Below, piece after piece: positions 34,843 to 43,274 of a stretch of DNA of 64,000 nt. This stretch comes from JACVRW01 sp963803085 (GTDB lineage Bacteria; Actinomycetota; Thermoleophilia; Solirubrobacterales; Thermoleophilaceae), in the NCBI GenBank assembly GCA_963803085.1, contig CAWDLE010000017.1, positions 62,001-126,000 of the forward strand. The letters are read 5' to 3'. The translations under genes and the position numbers were made by a program. Positions within the stretch are counted from its first letter, which is position 1, and every line of letters starts with the position of its first letter. The notes below the pieces were generated by a model. That model was not told the DNA's origin, searched no databases, and saw nothing but the letters and a program-made list of their open reading frames with translations.

Positions 34843-35924
34843 GCGCTCCCGCGGACGTGGCAATCATCGGCGGCGGCATCATGGGCTGCGCGGCGGCAGC
34901 CTTCCTTGCCGAGGCGGGTGTCCGCGTGGACCTGTACGAGGGTGAGGAGGTGGCCGCCGCGGCGTCCGGCCGCAACTCCGGCTCGGTGCAGCATCCCTTC
35001 GATCCGGTGCTGAGGGACCTGCACCTGGAGACCCTCGGCCACTACCGCGAGCTCGAGGACTTCGAGCTTCCGGACGAGCCGGTCGGGGTGGTGATGCTCG
35101 CGCGCGAGCGCGCGGTGCTCGAGCCGTCCGTGACCGAGGTGGCACGCGACTGTCCCGAGCTGGTGCCCGCGCTGCTCGAGCCGGATGAGCTGCGGACCGT
35201 CGAGCCCGCGGTGAGGCCCGGGCTCTGGGGCTGCCGGCTCGAAACGGGCTACCCGGTGCGCCCGGCAGCGGCCACCCGCGCGTTCGCCAAGCGCGCCTAC
35301 GCCGCCGGCGCCCGCTTCCACGAGGGGGAAACCGCCTGGCCGTGGGTGATCGGCGCGCGCGCCCGCGGGGTGCTTGCCGCCGGAGTGCGGCGCCCGGCCG
35401 GGGCCGTGCTCGTGGCCGCCGGGCCCTGGACTCCTGAGGTGATCGACCCCACTCGCGCCTGGCGGCCGATCGTGCCGGTCTGGGGAGTGGTGGCCGAGGT
35501 CGAGATGGAGAAGCCGCCGCGGCACGTGCTCGAGGAGGCGGGGGTGGAGGCCGTGGGTGCAGGCGGGCCCGCGTCGATCTTCAGCCTGGTGGCGGGCGAC
35601 GGGCAGCTCGTCTCGGTTGGATCGACATTCCTGGCAGAACAGCCCGACGCGCCTCCCTGGGCGCCGATCCTGCGGCGCGCGGGCGAGCGGTTCGTGCCGG
35701 GTCTGCGCCGGGCGAAGGTCACGGGCGTGCGGGCCTGCGCCCGCCCGCAGTCGGTGGACGGGCGTCCGTTGGTGGGCGAGGTCCCCGGCCAGGAGGGGCT
35801 ATGGATGGCCGCGGGCCATGGGCCGTGGGGCATCTCGACGGGTCCCGCGACTGCCCGGATCGTGGTCGATGCTCTGCTCGGGAAGGGCGAGATTCCTGCG
35901 CCGCTGTCGGTGGCGCGCGCCTAG
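34839..35924 (+). CDS. FAD-dependent oxidoreductase (DAO family)
   Basis: A 361-residue flavoenzyme of the glycine/D-amino-acid oxidase fold. The dinucleotide-binding motif is DVAIIGGGIMGCAAAAFLAEAG (about residue 6-27). The RNSGSV loop, the VLVAAGPWTPEV segment and the C-terminal GHGPWGISTGP region are present. Members oxidise secondary or primary amines. The start is GTG 34839, overlapping the upstream stop. The stop region overlaps the DUF4242 gene by 4 bases tail-to-tail. The substrate is unknown. Confidence 0.88.
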   Translation: MSAPADVAIIGGGIMGCAAAAFLAEAGVRVDLYEGEEVAAAASGRNSGSVQHPFDPVLRDLHLETLGHYRELEDFELPDEPVGVVMLARERAVLEPSVTEVARDCPELVPALLEPDELRTVEPAVRPGLWGCRLETGYPVRPAAATRAFAKRAYAAGARFHEGETAWPWVIGARARGVLAAGVRRPAGAVLVAAGPWTPEVIDPTRAWRPIVPVWGVVAEVEMEKPPRHVLEEAGVEAVGAGGPASIFSLVAGDGQLVSVGSTFLAEQPDAPPWAPILRRAGERFVPGLRRAKVTGVRACARPQSVDGRPLVGEVPGQEGLWMAAGHGPWGISTGPATARIVVDALLGKGEIPAPLSVARA

Positions 35925-36211
35925 GTCGCCGCCGCCGGCTCGGGGTCGGGCCGGACGACCACGGTGTCGGCCACCTTGATGATCTCCGTGACCGGAAGGC
36001 CCGCGTCCTCGGCGTGGCCGCGGATCGCCTCTTCGCTCTCGGCCTCGTAGATGCAGACAGTGCCGAGCCCCTGTCCCTCCTCGAGCACGTAGCTGCGGAT
36101 CCAGCGCACGTCGCCCCGACGCTCGCCCTCCTTGGTGGAGCGCTCGGCAGCTGCCCCGAGCTCCTCCCCGGAGCGCCAGCCGTCGCGACGGAGAATTACG
36201 AATAGGTCCAT
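35921..36211 (-). CDS. DUF4242-like small protein (nickel-binding SCO4226 type)
   Basis: A 96-residue protein starting MDLFVILRRDGW, with the family core RWIRSYVLEEGQGLGTVCIYEA and AIRGHAEDAGLPVTEIIKV. DUF4242 (SCO4226-like) proteins form ferredoxin-like dimers and some bind nickel; the physiological role is unclear. The ATG at 36211 is used because the conserved start lies there. It is convergent with the FAD oxidoreductase (4-base overlap) and divergent from the acyl-CoA synthetase gene, 42 bases away. Confidence 0.8.
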   Translation of the reverse strand: MDLFVILRRDGWRSGEELGAAAERSTKEGERRGDVRWIRSYVLEEGQGLGTVCIYEAESEEAIRGHAEDAGLPVTEIIKVADTVVVRPDPEPAAAT

Positions 36212-36253
36212 TACCTGCTCCTTCGAATCGTTGTTGCGACCGTACCCGACCGC

Positions 36254-37864
36254 ATGCAACCCTTCCACTCTGTGAGCTTGCGCAAATACGAGATCGGGAG
36301 CTACGACGAGATGTGCGCCGCGCACACCTGGGACGTGCCGGAGCGCTACAACATCGCCCGGGACGTGTGCGACAAGCACGACCCCGACCGCCTGGCGATG
36401 GTCTGGGAGGACTGGCAGGGCAACGAGCGGCGCGTGAGCTTCGGCGAGCTCCAGGAGCTCTCGAACCGGTTCGCGAACGTGCTGGAGGCGGTGGGGGTCG
36501 AGCGCGGCGACCGCGTGGCCACCCTGCTTCCGTCGCTGCCCGAGACGGCGGCCGTCTTCCTCGGCACATACAAGCGCGGAGCGATCCTGCTCTCGATGTC
36601 AGTGCTCTATGGCGACGAGGGCATCCAGCACCGGCTGCGCGACTCTGGCGCGCGCCTGGTGGTCACGGACGTCGCGAACCGTGACCGCATTCCCGAGGGC
36701 ATGGTCGAGCGGGTGCTCGTGATGGGAGACGACTTCGAGCCGGCGATGGACGACGCCTCGCCCGAGTACGAGATGGCGGACACGGCGGCCGACGATCCCG
36801 CGCAGCTCTACTACTCCTCGGGCACCACGGGACTGGCGAAGGGCATCCTCCACGCGCACCGCTACCTGCTCGCGCACGAGGAGTTCGAGTTCTGCCACGA
36901 CGTACGCGACGGCGAGCTGTTCCACGGCTCGGGCGAGTGGGCGTGGGCGGCCGGCATCTGCCCGCTGCTGGGGCCGTGGCGCTACGGGGCCGTCGCGCTC
37001 GTGCAGGCCCGCAAGGGCGGGTACGACCCCGAGGAGCACCTCCGTTTCCTCTCGAAGCACGGCGTCGAGAACCTGTTCACCACGCCAACCGCGTTGCGCG
37101 CGATGACCGGCGTGGAGGACGCGGGCAGCCGCTACCCGCTCGACCGCCTGCGCATCGCGTGTTCCGCGGGCGAGCCGCTCAACCCCGAGGTGATCCGCTG
37201 GTTTCGCGACCAGTTCGGCGTGACGGTGCTCGACTACTACGGGCTCACAGAGAGCTACCCGCTGTGCGGCAACTTCCCCGGCACCGAGGTGCGCGAGGGC
37301 TCGATGGGGCGGCCGCTGCCGGGCTGGGAGGTGGCGATCCTCGACGAGGACGAGCAGCCGCTACCCACGGGGGAGCGCGGCGAGATCTGCCTGCGCGCCC
37401 GCTCGAACCCGCACTACCCGATCGGCTACTGGAACCGGCCCGAGGACACCCAGGAGGTGTTCGGCGGCGACTGGTTCCACACGAAGGATGCGGCCACGAT
37501 GGATGAGGACGGCTACGTCTGGTACGCGGGACGTGCCGACGACGTGATCATCTCCGCGGGATACCGGATCGGCCCGTTCGAGGTCGAGTCCGCTTGCGTC
37601 GAGCACCCGGCCGTGAAGGAGGCCGCGGCCGTGGCCTCGCCCGACGCGCGGCGGGGCGACATCGTGAAGGCGTTCATCGTGCTCGCGAGCGGCCACGAGC
37701 CGAGCGACGAACTTGCGCAGGAGATCAAGGCGCACGTGCGCGAGCGCCATTCCGCGTACGCGTACCCGCGTGAGATCGAGTTCGTGGAGGACCTGCCGAA
37801 GACGCTCACCGGCAAGATCCGCCGCGTCGAGCTGCGCGAGCAGGAGCTACGGAGCAAGCGGTAG
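36254..37864 (+). CDS. Acyl-CoA synthetase (AMP-dependent, medium-chain/acetyl type)
   Basis: A 536-residue adenylate-forming enzyme. The P-loop is YYSSGTTGLAKGILHAH near residue 187. Motif YYGLTESYPLCGN is the A5 region. The hinge and C-terminal subdomain carry YAGRADDVIISAGYRIGPFEVE and TLTGKIRRVELRE with the catalytic Lys. The overall pattern is closest to medium-chain acyl-CoA synthetases (ACSM/MACS). It is probably involved in activating carboxylic acids of medium or aromatic type. It is convergent with the PGPGW gene across palindrome locus B. Confidence 0.92.
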   Translation: MQPFHSVSLRKYEIGSYDEMCAAHTWDVPERYNIARDVCDKHDPDRLAMVWEDWQGNERRVSFGELQELSNRFANVLEAVGVERGDRVATLLPSLPETAAVFLGTYKRGAILLSMSVLYGDEGIQHRLRDSGARLVVTDVANRDRIPEGMVERVLVMGDDFEPAMDDASPEYEMADTAADDPAQLYYSSGTTGLAKGILHAHRYLLAHEEFEFCHDVRDGELFHGSGEWAWAAGICPLLGPWRYGAVALVQARKGGYDPEEHLRFLSKHGVENLFTTPTALRAMTGVEDAGSRYPLDRLRIACSAGEPLNPEVIRWFRDQFGVTVLDYYGLTESYPLCGNFPGTEVREGSMGRPLPGWEVAILDEDEQPLPTGERGEICLRARSNPHYPIGYWNRPEDTQEVFGGDWFHTKDAATMDEDGYVWYAGRADDVIISAGYRIGPFEVESACVEHPAVKEAAAVASPDARRGDIVKAFIVLASGHEPSDELAQEIKAHVRERHSAYAYPREIEFVEDLPKTLTGKIRRVELREQELRSKR

Positions 37865-37908
37865 CACGAGACTGGAGCCGCGCCGGCCGAGTCGTAGCGG
37901 GTAGCCGC

Positions 37909-37952
37909 CAACCCTCAAGGGGGTCAGACCCCTTTAGGAGGGTTGAGGGTTA
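37909..37952. repeat. Palindromic repeat locus B (single unit with extra arms)
   Basis: A core GGGGTCAGACCCC at 37920-37932 is the same near-palindrome as in cluster A and C. It is flanked by AACCCTCAA and TTGAGGGTT, which are complementary, so the whole 44-base segment folds into one two-tier hairpin. It lies between the convergent acyl-CoA synthetase and PGPGW membrane-protein genes; the right arm overlaps the stop of the latter. It may act as a bidirectional terminator or as a REP-like element. Confidence 0.75.
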
Positions 37953-38357
37953 GAGGACCGGCATCAAAGGGATGTCCCAGAGGATCGCCGCGGCCGCGAA
38001 GGCGCCGATTGCCAGGGCGGTCGCGATTCCGGCGAGCACTCGCTGCTTCGTGGTGGTCTGCTCCGCACGCTCCGCGGCGCGGTCGCCCCAGATGATCACG
38101 CGTTCGAGCCAGCGCTCGGCCCAGTCGAACTCGAGCGCGAGGAACCCCAGTCCAATCACGATCGTGACGATGCCGGGCCCCGGGACGCCTGGGCCGGACA
38201 TCACGATCCCCGCGATCACGATGAGAATCCCGAGGAACACGATGGCCGCGCGTTGCAGGATGTTGCGCTGCTTGTGACGGACCTTCCGCTCCTGGAGCTT
38301 GATGAGGAGCTCGGGGCGGTCGTCCCCGGTCGGGTCGGCTGCGTCCTCCGTGGCCAT
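37950..38357 (-). CDS. PGPGW / TIGR02611-like membrane protein
   Basis: A 135-residue membrane protein with the PGPG signature in SGPGVPGPGIVTIVIGLGFLALEFDWAERWL (shown here as adjoining blocks around residues 54-84). It has two closely spaced membrane segments at about 37-53 and 59-78, then another near 110-131. The N-terminal 36 residues are charged and probably cytoplasmic. The function of the family is unknown; it is common in actinobacteria. It is followed downstream by palindrome locus B and sits next to bioD. Confidence 0.82.
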   Translation of the reverse strand: MATEDAADPTGDDRPELLIKLQERKVRHKQRNILQRAAIVFLGILIVIAGIVMSGPGVPGPGIVTIVIGLGFLALEFDWAERWLERVIIWGDRAAERAEQTTTKQRVLAGIATALAIGAFAAAAILWDIPLMPVL

Positions 38358-38367
38358 GCGGCCGAGC

Positions 38368-39027
38368 TTAGAGCCAGTCCTCCAGCGGGAGTCCGGCGCC
38401 GGCCTCAGCGAGGCGGCTGGGAGTCGTGGGCCGGAGGCCGCTCACGCGCACGTCGGCAAGCCGCTCGACCGTGGCGCGGTTCGAACGCTCCATCTCGGTC
38501 GGGTCGTCCGGCCACGGGGTCATCACCACGCCGCATACCCTGAGCCCAGCCGTGCGGGCGGCCTCGACCGTCAGGAGGGTGTGGTTGATCGTCCCGAGCC
38601 CGCTGCGCGCGGCCACCACCACCGGCAGCTCGAGGTCGATGGCGAGGTCGCGCACGAGATAGCCGGGAGTGATCGGGACGAGGAGGCCGCCGACTCCCTC
38701 GCACACCAGGAGCTCGTGGGCGCGCGCGGCCGCCACGAGCTCCGCCGGCTCGATTCGCTCCCCGGCCAGCTCCGCGGCGTGGTGAGGCGACACCGGCGGC
38801 CCGAAGCGCCACGGCGCCACGTCCTCCGGCGTCTGGCCCGCACTCGCCACCGAGGCGAGCAGCTCGTGGTCGTACCCGAACTCGCCGGGTTCGTCGTCGA
38901 GTCCGCTCACCGCCGGCTTGAACGCCGCCACCCGCTCGCCGCGCGCGGCGAGGGCCGCGCAGATCGCCGCGGCCAGAACGGACTTGCCTACCCCGGTATC
39001 TGTGCCTGTGACGAAGACGCCGCGCAA
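38368..39027 (-). CDS. bioD: Dethiobiotin synthase
   Basis: A 219-residue ATP-dependent carboxylase that closes the ureido ring of DAPA to dethiobiotin. The P-loop GTDTGVGKS is near residue 8, followed by VAAFKPAVSG and the ELLVCEGVGGLLVP segment. It starts at TTG 39027, directly after the bioF stop (TAG), so translation is coupled. It is the third gene of bioB-bioF-bioD on the minus strand. The downstream PGPGW gene is 10 bases away. Confidence 0.95.
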   Translation of the reverse strand: MRGVFVTGTDTGVGKSVLAAAICAALAARGERVAAFKPAVSGLDDEPGEFGYDHELLASVASAGQTPEDVAPWRFGPPVSPHHAAELAGERIEPAELVAAARAHELLVCEGVGGLLVPITPGYLVRDLAIDLELPVVVAARSGLGTINHTLLTVEAARTAGLRVCGVVMTPWPDDPTEMERSNRATVERLADVRVSGLRPTTPSRLAEAGAGLPLEDWL

Positions 39028-40236
39028 CTAGGCGGCGTCGCGGAGACCGTCGAACACCTGCACGTCCGAAACGGCGTGGGGCGCGACCCGCACACAGCCG
39101 CGCAGGACCCGCGCGGCCTCGCGCAGCTCGGACTTGGTGTGCGACGCCATCACCGTGAGCCGCAGGCGCGAGCTGCCCGCCGGCACCGTGGGCGGGCGGA
39201 TCGCCTGCGCGAACACGCCCTTCTCGAGCGCACGCTCGCTTGCCCTGACGGCCTCGGCGGCGTCGCCGATGACCACCGGCAGGATCTGTGTGGTCGCGTC
39301 CGGCATCGGCAGGCCCTGTTCCGCCAATGCCTCTCGCAGCACCGATGCGTTGCGCTGCAGCTTCTCGACGCGGCGCGGCTGCTCGCGCAGCAGCTCGAGC
39401 GCCGCCATCGCGGCGGCCACGGCCGGTGGCGACAGCGCGGTGGAGAAGATCAGCGTGCGCGCGGTGTTGATCAGGTACTTCGCCATCTGCTGGTCGCAGC
39501 ACACATACGCCCCGTACGAGCCGAGTGCCTTGCCGAGCGTGCCGACGATCACGTCGACCTCGTCCTCCAGCCCCGCGTCCGCCACAGCGCCTCGTCCGTC
39601 TGGCCCGATCGCTCCGGTGCCGTGCGCCTCGTCGACCATCACACGCGCGTCGTAGCGCTGGGCCAGCTCGACGATGCGCTCCAGCGGCGCAATGTCGCCG
39701 TCCATCGAGAAGACGCCGTCGGTCACGATCAGCGACCCGCGTCCCTCGGCCTGGCGCAGGCCCCACTCGAGGTGGTCCGTGTCGCAGTGGTCGTAGACGA
39801 AGGTCTCCGCGCGTGAGAGTCGGCAGCCGTCGACGATGCTCGCGTGGTTGAGGGCGTCGGAGAAGACCACGTCTCCCTCACGCGCGAGCGCCGACACCAC
39901 GCCGGCGTTGGCCAGGTAGCCGGACCCGAACAGCAGGCAGGCCTCCGAGTGCTTGAAGGACGCGAGCTGCTCCTCGAGCCGACGGTGGATCGTCATGTTG
40001 CCCGAGATCAGCCGCGACGCGCCTGAGCCCGCGCCGTAGCGCATCGCCGCCTCGGCGGCGGCCTCGCGCACGCGCGGGTGATCGGCGAGGCCGAGGTAGT
40101 TGTTCGAGCAGAGCAGCAGCACGGGCTTGCCGTCGAGCAGCACGCGCGGCCCCTGAGGACCGGATACGCAGCGCATTCGCCGGTAGAGGCCCTTGTTGCG
40201 GATCTCTTCGAGGCGGTCCTGGATGTCGGTTGTCAT
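39028..40236 (-). CDS. bioF: 8-amino-7-oxononanoate synthase
   Basis: A 402-residue alpha-oxoamine synthase that joins pimeloyl thioester and L-alanine to form KAPA. It starts at ATG 40236 (MTTDIQDRLEEIRNKGLYR), overlapping the bioB stop. It has CSNNYLGLADHP, SGASRLISGNMTIHRRLEE, VDEAHGTGAIGPDGRG and the PLP Lys in GTLGKALGSYGAYVCC. This is the second step of biotin ring assembly. The C-terminal part contains the standard HTKSELREAARVL segment. Confidence 0.95.
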   Translation of the reverse strand: MTTDIQDRLEEIRNKGLYRRMRCVSGPQGPRVLLDGKPVLLLCSNNYLGLADHPRVREAAAEAAMRYGAGSGASRLISGNMTIHRRLEEQLASFKHSEACLLFGSGYLANAGVVSALAREGDVVFSDALNHASIVDGCRLSRAETFVYDHCDTDHLEWGLRQAEGRGSLIVTDGVFSMDGDIAPLERIVELAQRYDARVMVDEAHGTGAIGPDGRGAVADAGLEDEVDVIVGTLGKALGSYGAYVCCDQQMAKYLINTARTLIFSTALSPPAVAAAMAALELLREQPRRVEKLQRNASVLREALAEQGLPMPDATTQILPVVIGDAAEAVRASERALEKGVFAQAIRPPTVPAGSSRLRLTVMASHTKSELREAARVLRGCVRVAPHAVSDVQVFDGLRDAA

Positions 40237-41402
40237 GCGGCGGGCTCCACGTGGATGAGTTCGGGGTAGGCGTTCGGTGCACCGTCCGGGCGAGGCGGCA
40301 CGGACGTCTTCTTCCTGTGGCGAAGCTGGGTCGAGGGGTCCCAGAAGTTGGCGTCGTCCTGCGAGTCGATCAGCTCGTCCACCGGCGTCCGCGGGGCCTC
40401 GCCCTCGAGCCAGCCCGAGCGGTTGTCCGGCCTGGGGTTGGCGCCGTTGTCCTCCTGCCGCCCCACGTTCAACCCGAGCTCCTCGAACATCTGCCGGTCC
40501 CACTCGGGCTCGGAGCCGAGCGTGGTGAGGAAGTTCCCCATCATCACGCCGTTCAGCCCGGCCTTCACGGCGAGCTTCTGGAACTCGCCGTCGCCGAGGT
40601 TCTCGTTGCGGCCGCCGCAGAGGCGGAAGAGAGCGTCGGGAATGATCAGCCGGAAGATCGCAACCCACTGACAGGCCTCCCACGGGTCCATCAGCTCGCG
40701 GTCGCCGAACTTTGTGCCGGGCCGGGGGTTCAGCAGGTTGATCGGCACCGACGTGGGGTTGAGCGCCGAGAGCTGGAAGGCCATCTCCACACGCTGCTCG
40801 CGTGACTCACCCAGGTTGAGGATGCCGCCCACGCAGGTCTCGAGCCCTGCTTCGCGCACCGCGTCGACGGTCCGGATCCGTCCCTCGTAGCGGACCGTGC
40901 TCGACACCTCCGGGTAGTAGCTCTCGGCGGTCTCGACGTTGTGGTGAACGCGCTGGACGCCGGCCTCCTTGAGGGCCTTCGCGCGCGCGGGCGACATGTG
41001 CCCGACCGATACGCAGCGCTTCAGGTTCGTGTGCTCGGAGACAAGCCTCGCGCCGGCGAGGATCTTCTCGAAGTCCCGCTTCGAGAGGCCCTGGCCCTGG
41101 GTGACCATGCAGAAGCGATGTGCCCCGGCGGCCTCGGCCGCGCGCGCGTGCTCGAGGATCTGCTCCGCGTCCATCATCGCGTGCATGGGCGTGTCGGCCT
41201 CCGCGAAGCGCGACTGAGAGCAGAAGCCGCAGTCCTCCGCGCAGCCCCCTGACTTCGCGTTCACGAGCGAGCACATGTCCGTGGAGTCGCCGAAGCGATC
41301 CTGGCGCACCCGCCAAGCACGCTCGACCAGCGCCTCGATCTCGGCACGATCGGTGATCTCGCCAAGCCGAAGCGCCTCTTCCCGGGAGATGAGGGACGGC
41401 AC
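40233..41402 (-). CDS. bioB: Biotin synthase
   Basis: A 389-residue radical SAM enzyme that inserts sulfur into dethiobiotin. The [4Fe-4S] motif CxxxCxxC is GGCAEDCGFCSQS near residue 52. The substrate and second-cluster residues appear in GHMSPARAKAL and LNPRPGTKFGDREL. Family proteins are about 340 residues; here a polar tail of about 55 residues (rich in R, N, P) follows and looks unconserved. The start is GTG 41402, but GTG 41423 is an alternative, and neither has a clear ribosome binding site. The bioF ATG overlaps its stop. Confidence 0.94.
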   Translation of the reverse strand: MPSLISREEALRLGEITDRAEIEALVERAWRVRQDRFGDSTDMCSLVNAKSGGCAEDCGFCSQSRFAEADTPMHAMMDAEQILEHARAAEAAGAHRFCMVTQGQGLSKRDFEKILAGARLVSEHTNLKRCVSVGHMSPARAKALKEAGVQRVHHNVETAESYYPEVSSTVRYEGRIRTVDAVREAGLETCVGGILNLGESREQRVEMAFQLSALNPTSVPINLLNPRPGTKFGDRELMDPWEACQWVAIFRLIIPDALFRLCGGRNENLGDGEFQKLAVKAGLNGVMMGNFLTTLGSEPEWDRQMFEELGLNVGRQEDNGANPRPDNRSGWLEGEAPRTPVDELIDSQDDANFWDPSTQLRHRKKTSVPPRPDGAPNAYPELIHVEPAA

Positions 41403-41459
41403 GGAGGCCCAAGGTAAGGCCACGTCCGGACGTATCGGGGATATGGGACGATCGGTCCT
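41403..41459. promoter_or_regulatory. Divergent region upstream of bioB and SRPBCC gene
   Basis: The region contains a perfect 12-base palindrome ACGTCCGGACGT at 41422-41433, and a spaced inverted repeat GGAC (41446-41449) / GTCC (41455-41458). Either could be an operator. An 18-base block starting at the palindrome (41422-41439) recurs with one mismatch at 42245-42262. If bioB starts at 41423, the palindrome overlaps its start. Confidence 0.4.
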
Positions 41460-41906
41460 ATGGCTCACGACTGGTCGGCGACCACGACAATCAACCGCCC
41501 CATCGATCAGGTCTTCGCATTCCTCGCGGATGGGACCAACGACACGAAGTTCAGTCCGCGCGTCCAGGAAATCAAGAAGCTGACCGATGGGCCACCCGGG
41601 GTGGGCACGGTCTACTCGAGCACGGTCAAGGACGCTGGTGTGAAGACAAGCCGCGAGTTCAAGCTGACCGAGTTCGAGCAGCCGACCAAGATCCGCTGGA
41701 CGGAGTTGACGAAGAACGCGATCACCGTCCCCGGCGGCGGCTACGACCTCGAGCCCGCCGGCGACGGGGCGACACGCATGACGATCTCGAACAGCTTCGA
41801 GGGCCACGGCTTCGGCAAGGTGATCCTCCCGATCGCGCTCCGCGGGGCGAAAAAGGACGCTGACGCCTTCGCAGGCCGGATCAAGGCCGCCGCCGAGGCG
41901 TCCTGA
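41460..41906 (+). CDS. SRPBCC-family protein
   Basis: A 148-residue helix-grip (START/Bet v1-like) protein. It begins MAHDWSATTTINRPIDQVFAFLADG, followed by WTELTKNAITVPGGGYDLEP. Such proteins bind hydrophobic ligands or act as polyketide cyclases. No catalytic residue pattern is diagnostic. It is divergent from bioB (57 bases between starts) and 14 bases upstream of the YCII gene, with which it forms a two-gene unit. Confidence 0.82.
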   Translation: MAHDWSATTTINRPIDQVFAFLADGTNDTKFSPRVQEIKKLTDGPPGVGTVYSSTVKDAGVKTSREFKLTEFEQPTKIRWTELTKNAITVPGGGYDLEPAGDGATRMTISNSFEGHGFGKVILPIALRGAKKDADAFAGRIKAAAEAS

Positions 41907-41920
41907 CCGGCTGTTCAGCC

Positions 41921-42268
41921 ATGGCGAAATTCATGACCATCGGATACGGCGACCAGGCGGGCTACGACCGCACCGACCAAGCCGTGCGGGATGCGGCGCA
42001 CGCCCATGACGCCCGACTCAAGCAGGAGGGGGTCGAGATGGGCATCGCGGGGGCGCCCGTGCAGGTGCGGAACCACGACGCTGCCAGCGTGACCACGGAG
42101 GACGGGCCTTTCATGTCTTCCGCGCTTCCGGTGGCGGGCTTCGCGATCGTCGAAGCCGCGACGCTGGCCGAGGCAATCGACATCGTGTCGCGCACGCCCT
42201 GCGCCGTCGCACAGGGCGTGGTCGAGGTATGGCCGTTGCAGGCTACGCCCGGACGTATCGGGAGCTAG
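41921..42268 (+). CDS. YCII-related protein
   Basis: A 115-residue protein beginning MAKFMTIGYGDQAGYDR, with the later DGPFMSSALPVAGFAIVEAATLAEAID segment (two neighbouring blocks) that is typical of YCII/DGPF-domain proteins. Family members often sit beside ECF sigma factors; none is adjacent here. The role is unknown. The last 26 bases overlap the convergent LLM gene, and the 18-base repeat listed for bioB's upstream region also lies in its 3' end. Confidence 0.78.
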   Translation: MAKFMTIGYGDQAGYDRTDQAVRDAAHAHDARLKQEGVEMGIAGAPVQVRNHDAASVTTEDGPFMSSALPVAGFAIVEAATLAEAIDIVSRTPCAVAQGVVEVWPLQATPGRIGS

Positions 42269-43235
42269 CCACGTCGAGGAACTCCATGAGTTCCTCCTCG
42301 GGATGGCCGGGAGGCAGGACGAGATTGAGGTTGTCGGCACCCGCCGCAAACCAGGCGGCGATCGTGTCGCCGGCGCCGTCGTAGGTTCCGAACAGCGTCA
42401 CATCCTGAGCGAGCTCTTCGGCGGCCGCCGGCAATTCGGGTGACGCGTTGCCATCGGCCGCATCCAGCATTGCGCTCACGGCGGTGCTCTTGCCGAAGCG
42501 CTCGCCGAGCATGCGCGGATACAGCGGGCCCATGCGCGTCAGGTACGTCGACAGCCACCACGCGGCGAGCCGCCGGGCCCTCGCCTCGTCAGATCCCAGC
42601 GCGACCGGGACACCGAGCGACGCCTGCGTGGGCGTGGGCGCGTCGGATCGGGCCTCACCCTCCCGCAGAAGTTCCCTCCCCTGTCCGATGCGCGATCGTG
42701 CCCACAGAAAGGGCGCCCACCCGTCGGCGAGCTCACCCGCGAGCCGGACCGAGCCCGGAGCCAGAGCAGCCAGCAGGATCGGTACTGGCCACTCGGGGAC
42801 GACTCCCAGGCGCAGAGCCCGCGCACCGGGCGCCGGCTCGGGCAGGCGCTCGCCGGTGAGGAGTGCGCGAACCGCGACCAGGGTTTCGCGCATGCGCGCC
42901 AGTGGCCGCTCCCACCTGAGTCCGTGAAAACCCTCCGCCAGCGGCGGGCTGCCGGCCCCGATTCCGAGCGAGAACCGACCCCGCGAGCATCGTTGCAGCC
43001 CGGCGGCACCGAGAGCCATGGTCGCCGGTGTCCGCCCCCACACCGAGATGATCGACGTACCGAGGGCGATGCGCGATGTTCGCGCGGCAAGCTCCGCGAG
43101 CACGATCATGGAGTCGTGCGTCCAGCCCTCGGCCACATCCACGCGGTCGAGCCCGATGTCCTCGGCGTGGCGAGCAACTCGAGCGATCACATCGGTCCGG
43201 GTCTCAAAGGGAGTGAACCCAACGCCGAGCCCCAT
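42243..43235 (-). CDS. LLM-class flavin/F420-dependent oxidoreductase
   Basis: A 330-residue luciferase-like TIM barrel. It starts MGLGVGFTPFETRTDVIARV, with GLDRVDVAEGWTHDS and SRGRFSLGIGAGSPPLAEGF. The flavin or F420 choice is not settled by sequence alone. It overlaps the convergent YCII gene by 26 bases. Unlike the LLM gene at 2.7-3.6 kb, its end is normal. Confidence 0.86.
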   Translation of the reverse strand: MGLGVGFTPFETRTDVIARVARHAEDIGLDRVDVAEGWTHDSMIVLAELAARTSRIALGTSIISVWGRTPATMALGAAGLQRCSRGRFSLGIGAGSPPLAEGFHGLRWERPLARMRETLVAVRALLTGERLPEPAPGARALRLGVVPEWPVPILLAALAPGSVRLAGELADGWAPFLWARSRIGQGRELLREGEARSDAPTPTQASLGVPVALGSDEARARRLAAWWLSTYLTRMGPLYPRMLGERFGKSTAVSAMLDAADGNASPELPAAAEELAQDVTLFGTYDGAGDTIAAWFAAGADNLNLVLPPGHPEEELMEFLDVASSRYVRA

Positions 43236-43274
43236 ACGGGCAACGATGAGACCTCAGCCTGAGAGAGTCAAGTG

